From: Clavulina sp. PMI_390
Taxonomy: Eukaryota; Basidiomycota; Agaricomycetes; Cantharellales; Hydnaceae
Length of the DNA stretch: 64,000 bases
Assembly: GCA_015039315.1 (NCBI GenBank)
Contig: WIDE01000006.1
Coordinates: forward strand, 112,376-176,375
Direction: 5' to 3'
Shown here: piece by piece, positions 1 to 12,100 of the stretch
Numbering within the stretch: position 1 is the stretch's first letter
Layout of the letters: each line of letters opens with the position of its first letter
Notes under the pieces: generated by a model
Databases searched by the model: none
What the model saw: only the letters and a program-made list of their open reading frames with translations
What the model was told of the DNA's origin: nothing
Translations under genes and position numbers: made by a program

Positions 1-3000
1 AAAGCAGTTGTCGTTTGCCCCACGGATGCGATACGTAACAGGTGTGCCGGACAGCGGCAGACAATCAGAACTAGCCATGGAGCCAGAGCGGTCGATAACA
101 AAAATCCTGGTAGGAGGGCCAGGTCAGTGGACGGAGCCATCACCCTAATCGCGGGCCACTCACACGTGGAATGCTGCGTTGTTGACGGCCGGGTTTCGGC
201 AATCGAAAGAGTGACCATCGCTGGAGATATACCCAGCACCACGAGTGTGCGAGGATGCTGGTTTGTGGAACATTGGAAGCGTGCAAAACGAAGGCTTGGC
301 TGGTGCGTTATCTTGAGCCTTGTGTTCGTCTCCAGCGCATTCAGAATCACACTTGGCAAAGTTTCGCTGCTCCTCGGCACTATATGGGTCCTTGAACCCT
401 GAAAGACCAGAAAGTTAGCTTCATCATTTACGTAGCTATAATCTAGCTAAGAGCAACTCTCACCAGTACGCGCCCACGATAATGCATGGGTAACCCAGTC
501 TTTTGGTTTCAATGGGTTTGGACTCATGACCTCACTGATATGTTGCAGGCCAGGGTCAAAACACGTCTTTGGATCCTTGGATCGACAATAGTCAATATGA
601 GCATGGCGACCGAGCTCTTTACAGACCATGGAGCAGAGCATTGGCGCCCCGGAGTCTCCAGAGCTGAATTTCCTCCCTGAGACTTCACGGGTAGCACTAT
701 CATCACCCTCGAGGGACCAGGACGTCTGCTCCATTGAGCCGTGGCTAGTTGAGTGCTCTTGAGCATGGCCAAATGGAAGATCGCAATAGTAACTGCAAAA
801 GGGGCATCGCGTTTCGCAAAAGTGGAATACATCCTTTTTGAGGGAATGAATGTGGGGTCCTTCATGTCGAAGTTTGTCGGGAGGGATAGGCTGAGCGCAT
901 GTGTGCCGATTAGCAACTTGAGTATACTATATGTATGTTTTCCTGTGAGACTTCGAGTCATGGCTATATGAAAATCGAGCTCGCCTTGGTAAATTGGAAG
1001 GTTTCCCGCCTCCCAACGAATGTTGATTCGACAGAGCGAGGCTCGTTAGCGACATGACAGATGCCCGGAGATGAGCACAGCTCTCTACAGTCATGTGCTT
1101 GTCTATTGTCGGGGGGTTAGTTTCCTATGGTAAATTGGGGTTTGGCCATCGCTCCTTACCCGCACAGATGAACAGCGCCTTCTTTCATGTCGTGGAAGTG
1201 ATCCTGTGAAGCGCAGAGACGAGGACAGAGTTGGCACTGCACAGGGCAAGTTGAACTATGTTACCACAAGATATTAGAGTTGGTTCTAGCCTCATACAAG
1301 AACATCACTAACCCAAGGCAAGAATGATCCTCATGTTCTTTTCGACTGTGAAACAGATCTGAGATCCACGAAATGAGCCTCAAAACTGGCGGTGCTCACC
1401 AATCAATGGCACAAGACAGAGTACACAATGGTTTGCCCTCACGCTTGACCTTAGCCAGCGCACACGGCTCTCCACATGCATGTAGATCCGAGCTACACAT
1501 GTGACTACCGTCCTGATGGAAGGCTGGCTAGAGGGGGTGTAAGTTATTTTAATAACATCATACGAGCAAAGCCATACCTTTGTGCAAAGTTTTTGGCACC
1601 CTTGTTTCTGATTCAGTGAGCATGGCGCACCGCACAGATGAACTTTCACATCGCAGCTATGGCAAGCGATCAGCGACCTGTATATTATTGAGCATATGCT
1701 GTCTTACATGTGCTCGCCAGCATGGCCAGCGCCAAATCCACAGCCACGCTTGTCTTCAAGGGAGCAAAGATGAAGGCATCGATGATTTGTTCCACAATCA
1801 TGGTCCCCCTCTACCGGCAAAAAATGATCATGAGACGTGTGAAGCCAACTGAAAATCTGCTAAACCCACCATGTCGCTTTCCTTCCACGCACTTAAGCCC
1901 ACAATTCGAACACTTCATTGCGCAGACTTCAACGCTAGTAGTAAGCTCTCGTGAGAGGAGTTCGAATTGTCGGAGTAGGGCTGCGATGTCCGAATGCTCT
2001 ACGGAGAATCTGACTAGATTTGAGTTCAACCACAAACGAACATGGGCTAATCGAGAGCGCGCAACACTCTGCAGATGTTCGGTAAGGGCAAGAGTATACT
2101 CAGACTCGGACACCTGTTGACGGATGGGCGCATTGGTCCACGCCTCACGCAGGTCTCGAAATACCTCGTCGCGTGAGTTAAGGAGCGAGTGGCCGCCATT
2201 CTGGGAAAGCCAGAAAACATTTCGTCCACCATCATGTTGGATGATCTCGTTCGTGTCAAGGTTCTATGCTTCAAAATTGAGAAATACTGCGACATCCTCC
2301 GGAAGTGACAGGCAAAACGAACCCGGAGCTGTCCATCAACGGAATCTAACTCGGAAACTCCGTAGATCACTGCGGGCACTAGCATACCCTGGAGAACCTG
2401 TGCGCGGTGCGTTGCCAGTGTTTCTGATAAGGTATTGAATTAGTGATCATTATATTTCCAGCTTAAACGTCAAAAATTACCGTCCAGGGAACCCCAATCA
2501 CTTGCTTTCAACTTCGCCATGAAAGTCTTGAGTGTTCGTAGGAACATAGACGCGTTCCCATGCGTAGAATCTTCAAAATCCAGACGATCTTTGAGGGTGA
2601 CCATCAGATTATAGAAGTCCTGAGATTGAATGACCGGCCAGGGTATAATGTCAAGCTTTCCACCATGGAGCTTTGTGATAAAGTTGTCCTCTTGTTCATC
2701 ATGAACAATCCTTTGGAATTTTCCGAAAAATCTATCAAGGCTTTCGTTATTCCGACGCTCCAAATGGGAGAACAAGAGACGAGAACAAACTCGTTAACAA
2801 TCTCATCGGAATCGGCATCGATCACATCCTTGATAATAATGCACAGAGTGCTTCGGAAAAGGGTCGGATTCTGTTCTGGTTTTATCAACGAAGTCGAGGA
2901 CTGAAAGCTTGTGAACAGCCCTAGTCGACACAATTCAGCAAAAGGTCACTGAATTAGAGGAGATGTACGGACCAGCAAGGTCTCGAGACAGGGCAAAGTT

Positions 3001-6000
3001 ATTGCGGAACAGAACCATGTTTGACACCGCCACATTCAAGAGAACTAGCAGCATATCCTCTTGCGCGCTGCGCTCTATAGAGTGGAGACCTGCGGGGATA
3101 TTAATAAGATAGAACTAAGTTGAGATTGTGGCAGAAAATGCCACACCTTCGAAATCCAGGGCAACAATCAACTCATCATCAGTTGGGGTGACAGAAAGCC
3201 AGGCTCCTTCTGTGCAGCGCATGGCAGAACCAGCAAACGATGTGTCTACAAAATGGTTCAGGGCGTAGCTCTTTCCGACGGACTGTTCGCCCATAGACGA
3301 GACCACTTTGACCGGCTGTAGATTCATATCAATACTCAAGATGCAACACAACTAGTGGTCCTTCAATGCACCCACCTTCGTAGCCATATAGGAGGTGAAA
3401 ATACTCTCATACCAGCCAAGAGTGATACTATGACGAAATCATCAACAGAATGAATGCGCCGAGGGGGAAATATGCGTACCTGTTAGCAATTTGCATGACA
3501 TCTGCTCCCAGGAGTGATCGCTCGAACTCAGCAGATATCACGCCATTTGCTAGCGGCACAAATCGATTTCCAGCTGTGATAGCAATGTGAATCGGTATGA
3601 GGCAGAGTAGTTCGACGAGCCACTTCCCAGCAGGATAGGTCGTAATGTCGAAAGTGTGACCATCAGTATGAAGGACATCATAGCCAATCGCCTCAACGGT
3701 AAGCTCTCCTAGCCTCCCCTGCGTGGGCTTTTGAGTACTCTTCTCGAACTGTTGAACCATTTGCGCAAAGTAGCGCACGAATGGTCGGCCAGGAGAAGAA
3801 GTGATGAATTGAATCAGTGAAGCTTCTTTTTTCGACGAAGGCGTCGAGCGTTCGATAGTGCTAGCAACAGGAAACCGAGCCCAGACATCGGAGTGAACGT
3901 CTAGAATACTATTATGACGGGTTCTACGACGACCGTCCTTCTGTCGTTGACGATCTTGAGCCTTGAAGGAGAATTCGCTGATACGAGTGGTGATTTGGAA
4001 CCTGTATGAGACAAGCTGGGTACGCTCGGGAAGCCATGCGACCATATAGGCATTGGAGCGGGTACCAAATGAGGTCAAGGATGCATGCGGCCACACAAGG
4101 GCGGGTATATTGAAAGTTGTCCCGGCCTTCTTCGTCCCAAAGGAGGCCACATGATGCACCTGAACGCTACTCTCGCCTTTTTCATCATTTTTATGAACAA
4201 AAAATATGCAAGAGCCATCGGTGGCGACGAAAGTAGCATCAGGTGGCAACGCTAGATTGATTGAAGCAGGCCTTACATCACGTCCAAAGTCAGCGATAGC
4301 TCAGAGAGCATCCATAAATCAATATACCTGAACTGTTCGGTCACCAGTGAGAATATTCTTGCGTGACCAGCGTCATCGGTGATAACGAGTTCCTCCGAGC
4401 CATTGATGAATAACATCGATGTTACCATAGGAGATTCGGACATGGCCGCACTGCTGAGCCAGTGGCGCAGGTCGACCTCGCTGCGGGCCTGGATACTTAA
4501 GAAACGCTCATCTATTGAGAAGCTGTAAAGGCGTTTCTGAATATGGGGAGAAGGATTAGAACTTGAGTTTTCGCGCACAGTCGCAACCTCAACTTACGTT
4601 GCTTCTCGAGAAAATGACAAACAAACGCTTTGGTTCGTCAACGGCCAACATATAATTGTCTCCGATGCGTGGGATATCAAGTCGTTTCTTGGTCTTTTGG
4701 GAAAGGATAGCTTCAGCTATGAGGTTGTCCTCTTCCAAGAAGACGTTGGCTTTCCCGGCTTCATGATCATCAATGACAACAAGGGAGCGACCATTCCCAA
4801 ACAGCTGGATATGACTAGCGCAAGATAAGCCGGTTTGGATAGGAAGAAGTTGTGGAGTGTAATACTCACCGAAGCGTCGACGTGAGAGGTACTGAGAATG
4901 CCCATCGAGCGATGGGACGGACGAGCGGAGCCGGAACATGCTTGGAATCAGCATTAAGTGTCTGGATATCATCTGCGCTGAGGCTTATGGGGTACATGGT
5001 GTATTCGACATGGGCCGGCTCATGGTTTTGGGTGGTCTCAACGAGGGTAAACACTGTAGGGTGTGGGGAGATCGTGAGTCACACTCGTGAGGAAGAACTA
5101 TGCGACACATGTGACGTACGTTTCGAGGCTCCTTTAGCTTCAGAGATCGAATGTATCTTCCATGCACGAGCACTGTGCCCTATGATATTAGATCGCAAAT
5201 GACTCGGAAACACGGCGGTTTGACTCACTTTGGTGCGCGCTCGAGTTCAGCGTTGTTGATGGCAAGTTTTTCCTTCTGAAGGCTCTTGTGTAACAGAACC
5301 TGGAAATGTTGCGCTATCACGGTGCGCTGAGATAGCTCTTCCTTTGCGAACTGCTCATTGCTCACTCGCGTAGCAAGAGTTGAGCTTTGTGTATTGATCT
5401 TGTCAATGATCAACTTTGTAGCTGCGCCTATCAGGGCTTCGACAGCTCGGGGAGCGCGATCATTCCATCTTCTGGCGATTGTTTGGAGCGCTACAGGGTC
5501 AGGCTCTGAAGAAACCTGTCGCATGAGCGTTTGCACATGCAGTTCCCCTTCGTCAGGTCCGCTCCATGAGCCCGCAAAACTCATGAGTGACCCTAGGATA
5601 GTGGTGGAGGATTCTTTGGGGGTAACAGAGAAACCCAAGTAGCCCTTCATAATATCAGCGAAGCCATTCCCGGTAAGAATCGCATCGTCGAGCCTCTTGT
5701 AATCATCAGCAGAAAGATTCCCCTTTCCGAGTACTTGTGAAGTGACGAGGAATCGCTGCTTCAATGCATCGTACTCCGCCCCAGCAAGCTTGGGGGTAAA
5801 GCCGGCCTGCCGTAGTGCATTTTTTGACAGGGTGCGAAGTTGATGCACACCTAGTAGCAACACAGGATTGATTTCAGCCAGGCCGCTGAGAAAAAAAAAA
5901 AAAATCGCGCCCAACACTTACCACCCTCATCAGATGATGCATCCCAGTTTACAGGAATTTGATGTGCTGCCCATCTTGTAACACACGTTTCAGATGCGGA

Positions 6001-8314
6001 AGTCCTTCGATTTATAGCAAAGGAACTCACGGGTAGAGATGAAGTAGCACTTCACGGAGTTGGTTGCTCAGGAACTTTTGGAGGCGGGGGAGGTCCGCGT
6101 CGAAAGCACGCCGGTTTTTTTGCTTCATTTTCACGACTTCGGCATCACAGGATTTCTGAATCTCGGAAAATGACGCCGTCCATAGGTCGGCAATGGCGGA
6201 GTAGCGTCCGCGAAGACCAAGTTCGAGCAAATGATTGAATCCATCGGCATCCAAATCATCTTCGAGCTGGATTCTAGTATTCTTGTCCCTAGGAAAAGAT
6301 TCCTATCAGCCGACCTACTAGGAGAATGAAGTTTGTACAAGCAGGGACTGACTTGATTTTGCCTTGGAGTGCAAGCTTCGTCACAGCACGAGGCGGCGAC
6401 TGCTCCTCAACAATCCGATCGGGCAGAGTGGATCCTACAATGATGGCCTGCCGTGTGTCTCCGGCTACGACTCGAGGCGCGAGATGAGCGTCTTCAGGAC
6501 CGAAGCTAAACTGCGAGAAAAACGGGACTGGGGTCTAGATTGCATGTCAGATGGCAACCCAAGGGTACATAGGCTGGGCCACGCACCTTGAACCCTTCAT
6601 GGATCTTGACATTCTCTTCCTGCTCCTTCGTTTTCTGTACCTGGAATGTGTACAGCCGACTGTGTGTCGGCGACTGAACTTTGTCAGTCGCAGCGTCGGC
6701 TTCCTTCTCTTCATCCCACACGATTGCAGCGGAATGTTCATCAGACATCAAGCAAACGACTTGATCCACGAGCTTCTTGAGGTATCTGCAGGCGGCGGGA
6801 CAAATACAAATTCAGCATGAGAACACGAGGTAGATTGGGGGTGTCAATGTACCTCATAAATGTTACTCGGTTGCGTCTCACTGTGGACATCGCGTTGTCA
6901 TCCCACGTATTCTCTTCGGGCCAGTACAGGACATAGCCTGGTCGATGGGTCTGTTCGGAATCAGCTGAGCTCATTAGGAAGTACAGCCCTGTCTTGAGGG
7001 TGGGCTGTGGGCGACCCATTTCATCAGGTGGCGCAAGCAGCAGTGCTTTTCTTCAAGGCAAAGTTATATGAGATAAGATTTTTGTATGCATGGGACTACA
7101 CATTGAATACTCACACTTCCTCATCAATGGCACCGCTTTGTTCCAAAAAATCTACAATTTGTGGAGCACTCCCATATAGTCCAACTGGCTGAAGCTCCAC
7201 ATTATCGAGAGCAGCAAAATTAATCTGAATTGATGCCGCTTCAGCGAATGATCTGAAAATGCCGAACTTGGTGCAAGATGCTCACCTCTGTGAGGGAAGT
7301 ATACGCTCCAGGCGATATTTGATTGACCAACTGGCTCAATGACTCCTGGGATATGATCACCTTATCCACGACACCTCCCGAGCCCTGCTCGGAGAACAAC
7401 TCGAGTAGGCGATACATTCCATCGATACGAGGAAGGAGATCCAAATCCGCAGGTGATCGCCTAGCCACCGAAATGTTAGGAGTGCCAATGGGACGCGCTA
7501 TCGTGGGCGGGTAAGCATCGAGTCCGGCAATGGTTATCAGCAATAGCACGTACCATTCCCGACCTTTTGCTTTGCTACGGATGATGGTCGTTCGGGGAGT
7601 AGAGGTGGGGCTGCGCGAGCCTGAGAGGTCGAAGCGACCTGCTGAGTTTGCCAAACCGAGGAAGCACCTTGAATGAAAACATTTCATGAATAATTTCCTC
7701 CATTAGAACCTACGCTAGAACACGAATCTTACCTTTGTCGCTAGTCTGTTTGTGAGGAGACGCGGTTTTCTCAATTGGTGAGTCTACGACGGGTCCAGCT
7801 CTCATTGAGACGTCCAAGCCAGGGGAACGGAACGGGTTGGATGGCAGTTGCGGATATTCTAGATGTCAATGCAAATCTCAATGAGCTCGATGGTCGCGTA
7901 ATAGAGTACCATGTCACACCTGGGACTCCTTGTTGCTTTGCTGTGGGGATCCTTTCATGATAAGAATGCGTGGCCATGCTGGCCTCAGCCGAAGCACTTC
8001 GATGGCCCAGCGTGGAAGGGTGTGGACCAGGTTGCTTGTAAGTTGAAGCTCGGGAGGGTCCTAAGAATAGACGCCTTTATTAGTGGCCTGCCGAACTTGA
8101 GCACGATGCATATCAACGTACCTAGGTCGCTTCGCCGGCCTGCTGAAGGCATCGCTTCAGCAGCGGGTCGTGGAGACGAACCGCTTTTGGCTGGAGCACC
8201 ACGATAACTTCTGACGGGAGGGGGAGTGGCCGCCGATTGGGCCTCAGACAAGCGTCTCAGTGTTGCGCGAACAGATGACAGGGATCCATCATCGGTCGCC
8301 CAAGGTGAATCCAT
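1..8314 (-). CDS. Giant GBP-like GTPase / Cys-rich / VWA-domain protein (3' end cut by window edge)
   Basis: Many short exons run right to left from a likely ATG at 8314. The first exons (about 7240-8314) are Ser/Pro-rich. Exons at 3430-5000 carry repeated beta-strand-like segments that could form a propeller (inference). The GTPase core has a P-loop GEQSVGKS at 3268-3291, a downstream CTEGAW segment and a DFEG box ending at a donor near 3146, followed by HSIERSAQED after the intron. This order matches guanylate-binding/atlastin-type GTPases. An IIIKDV segment near 2820-2843 is placed like the G4 region. From about 2050 to 450 there are Cys/His-rich segments (CSNCGLKC, CGEPC, HSC, CSMVC, CDSEC), probably zinc-binding. 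The last exon begins a von Willebrand A domain with MIDAS motif DRSGSM (76-93), cut by the window start. I recall fungal predicted proteins with this order, so one gene is likely, but not every splice is resolved. Function unknown. Confidence 0.8.
76..93 (-). other. MIDAS motif of a VWA domain
   Basis: The minus strand reads DRSGSM, the DxSxS metal-ion-dependent adhesion site. It follows a hydrophobic strand (IFVI), as at the start of VWA domains. The exon begins after a short intron (acceptor at about 109-110). The remaining VWA sequence lies beyond the left window edge. Confidence 0.85.
3268..3291 (-). other. P-loop (G1) of the GBP-like GTPase core
   Basis: The minus strand reads GEQSVGKS, a GxxxxGKS nucleotide-binding loop. 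It is followed about 15 residues later by a Thr-containing CTEGAW segment and then by DFEG, the spacing expected in guanylate-binding-protein GTPases. Confidence 0.85.
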
Positions 8315-9162
8315 GGCTGGGAGCTCCACTTCAGTCTTTGCGTAGAACTAGCGATTGCGCTACCGCGAGGCTTGCTGGTGATGGAGGTGGATGAGTTTGA
8401 AGGGGACGCGAGGATCAGAGACGCTCTTTATTGGATATCGACTGAACTAAATGCGATGCACGCCAACCGTCTCTTGCTTTTGACCCGCCATAGATAAACG
8501 GACCGACGCGATAGATCACGCGAAGGAAAGATTGTAGCTTATCTATCTTGGAATTGTTATCTCGAGGGCAAAGCTGCTCCAAGCAGCACAGGCAGCGACA
8601 CCGGGAATCAATCGCGACCAGCACAAATGAGCCTACAACGTGGAGGCCTCGATAACATGGGTTAATTGACCAAGGCACGAATTACGTACACAGCAATCAA
8701 ATATGCGCAATGAATATTTGAAAAGCGTCTGGTCAGTCTTGGCTTTCAGGTCGTCCTTGGTTTCCGGACCGTGAGAATTCGCCAATCAACCATCCACAGA
8801 CAAATTGAATTGATCGTTCATCGCAGGCATCGGCACAGGCACTAGTGAGAGTCAGGAAGATCTCGGCTCGAATATGGTTATTGTCGCTTTTGAGGCATAT
8901 GAAATGTTCTCATCCATTCATAATCTTTTTGGTTTCTTGGTTTACCTTGCAGGTAGTACACATTCGCAGTCTGTAAAGCTAAGATCGACTGTCTCGTCAA
9001 CACGATCAATAATGTTAACATAAACTAGGAAGATGAACGGAAATAAGTATCTAAAACCATTGTCCCTGAATTGGTAAATGAAAGAGAAATGTAAGGGAAT
9101 GCCATTTTTGAACCAAAAGATGGAGGAAGCAGGAAGTGCCAGCGATAGCAGAATTCACAATT
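8315..9162. other. Intergenic region
   Basis: This lies between the start of the giant GTPase gene and the 3' end of the ABC transporter, both on the minus strand. It must hold the promoter of the giant gene and the 3' UTR of the transporter. I saw no convincing coding region, RNA gene or repeat. Confidence 0.6.
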
Positions 9163-12100
9163 TCAGGAGCGCATGACATTCTTCTTGGGGCGGGAGCGGA
9201 ACCACATCGCAAAGCAAAGGAAGCCGAACTAGGTGGAACAAACGTCTAGTGAGCCAGTGAAACTAGTAGAACATAACCAGGAATAGAGCTCACGCATGCA
9301 ATCATGTACAAGGCACTAATACCGATATCACGAGGGCCATCGACCTTATTCTCGAGGTTGATATGAGCAAGGTACTCATTCCCAATTGAGTACTCTGAGA
9401 AAGCATAACGGCCAAGGTTATTAATGAGTCGAGAAAGTAAAGCAAGAATACTCACCACAGTACTGGCAGTTGGAAGTAGCGTTGGGGTTGTTGATGTACC
9501 CTGTGGCAACCTGGAAAAATGGTGCCATGTATTCGCCACATGTCTGATTCATCGGCGGGGAGAAAACAGCATATTCCTTGGCCGTGCAGACAACTGGAAT
9601 GTCACGCATGCTGAAGAAGACTTGACCACCTAGGAGGTACGACCACGGGCTAAAGTCGTTCCAAGTAAGCATAGGCGGGATTACGCGATATAAGGTTACG
9701 TACTTGATGTAGTACAGCCAGTAGCGCCAGAAAGCAGTGATCTGGCCATAAGGCACGAGGACGCCGCTGAAAGAGGCAAATATGGCTATAATCAAACACA
9801 AAGCACGTCAGAATGAAAGCTGGTGCAGGATTTATTGATGATTGAACAGGAGTACGGACCAAGAAACGCCGGGTTGATCAGTGTTGCTTGAGTCTCGTTC
9901 CCAGCGCAGGCGGCAATAGTTTGACCAAATCCTAGGATGAATAATTGGTAGCTATCGAGTGAATCGAGCATATGAGTATGTCGTGGTATGTGGAAAGAAA
10001 ATATGAAGCTGACATGAGGAGCATAGCAAAGGTGAGCCCGGCGTGGTAGGCGTTTGTGCTGATTCCGACTGGGAAAACCGCACTGTCGGAAGATCATTAG
10101 ATTAGCACTCCATAAGAGAAGGGGTGTAGCAGCCGTCACTCACAAGTACCAGAGCGCGTAAAACAAGACAGAGGTGAGCACGAGCCAAGGCGCCTCCGAA
10201 ACCACCTCCGCAACAACAAAGGGGAACCAGCCATACATCTTGGATAACTTCTCACGAGCCTCAAAGACGTTACGGCTTTGGATGAAGTGGATCTGTAGTT
10301 GGACAAGTAGACCGGGAGCGATCCACATCCCGTTGAAGATACAGAAGAGGCGAGTTTGGAGAGACGCCACGGAATTATCGATCTGGAGGAACGAAAATCC
10401 ATTCATGAGGGCGGTCCCAATAATCATTACGATCCTGTAGATGGGTGTAAATTAGTCAGGCGCAGGGAATAAGCGTCAGGATTGAGGGAAATACCTTGCC
10501 ATAAGGTACTCTGGTGATCTCCACAACGAGCGATGCGCACGACCAACAACGAGACTGAGCTGTGTCGATAGTGTAGTAGCAAACTCACGGCCGTCTTCAT
10601 GATACGAAGGAGGCTGGCTAGCAGCTTCTCCCGCTAAGCGGCAAACCTCGGCCGTGATGGCGCGCTGTTCGGGTGAGTTCCGCCATACCTCCGCCCAGTC
10701 ACGATGCTGAGCGAGCGGACCAGAAACCACATCTATCATAAATCTGTAATGAAAAGGGCGTCACGTCAGATTTTTGTACTGGTGAGGAGAAATCAAAAGC
10801 ACCTACTCGGCAGGGTTGGCATCAGGGGGGCAATTGATTCCATTCCTCTCAAAGTATTCGACCATCGTCCTGCCCTGGTGCCCCAGCGGCCCCATATATA
10901 CTGTATTACCGCCCTTTGCGAGTAGTAACAGCTGATCAAATTGGTAGAACAGAAGGGCAGAAGGCTGATGAATGGTGCAAATGATACACTGGCCCGCATC
11001 AGCAAGTTTGCGAAGGAAGTGCACGATCTTGAATGACGATTGCCCATCAAGCCCGGACGTAGGCTCGTCTAAGAAGAGCAAAACTGGTTTGGAAACGAGC
11101 TCGACACCAATAGTGACACGCTTGCGTTGCTCAATCCCAAGGCCCGCCCCAGGGACTCCGATGAGGGCGTCGGCGATTTCGTGAAGCTAGACGTATCAAA
11201 TCAGTCTTGGCATCAAATATATGGGACAAGAGATGGAGGATTGAATACTCACATCCAGCATATCGAGAACGGTATCCACATAGGCAAGTTTCTCTTCTTT
11301 AGGAATTTCACGAGGCTGACGTAGAAGAGCACTGAACACTAAAGCCTCGCGCACAGTCTGGTTAGGGTCATGGACATCCATTTGTGCAACGTAGGCCGTG
11401 GTGCGCTGGAAGCTGGCTCCAAGCGGGCGCCCGTCAATCATGATCTTGCCTTCTACTACACCGGTTTCCTTACGAAGAGACTGAAGATACAAGAGACGCC
11501 GTAAGAGACCACATAAAGCAGAACCAGAGGACAGGCAGCTAAACGTGAAAAGGAGCTATGGTACTCAGGAACTCACCAGAGTGTCCAGTAATGTCGACTT
11601 GCCAGCGCCTGAGCTTCCCATTAGTGCCAGCAGCTGCCCTGGTCGCGCATACCCCTGCACATCGTTCAAGAGTTGCCTCTGCCCACCTTTCACAGGGACG
11701 GTGTAATTGACATTCTGCCAGGTGAATACTGTGTTTGTGCGCTGGAGTTGTCCTTTCATCGTCCCCTCCTCCCCGCGTTGGCCAGCAGAGGATTTGAAGG
11801 TTGCCAGCAGTTGACCATGCTCAGGGTCCATAGGGATAGCGTCGCCGGCGTTACGTGCAGCTTGTCGGCTAAAGAGTAGGAAGGACTTCTCGGATCCAGC
11901 GGCCTTGAGACGGCCGACGGCCACTGCAGTGAGGAAGACGAAAACGATCCAGAAAACAACGTTAACTGGATGGGAGGAGGGGATGTATTAATTTATATTA
12001 GCCTGCGCTAGTGACTCCAAAGCGAGCGATATCATAAGGATTGCAGAGAACTCACTCCAGACATTACGCCACAGATGAGAGTAGTGATAATTCATCGCCA

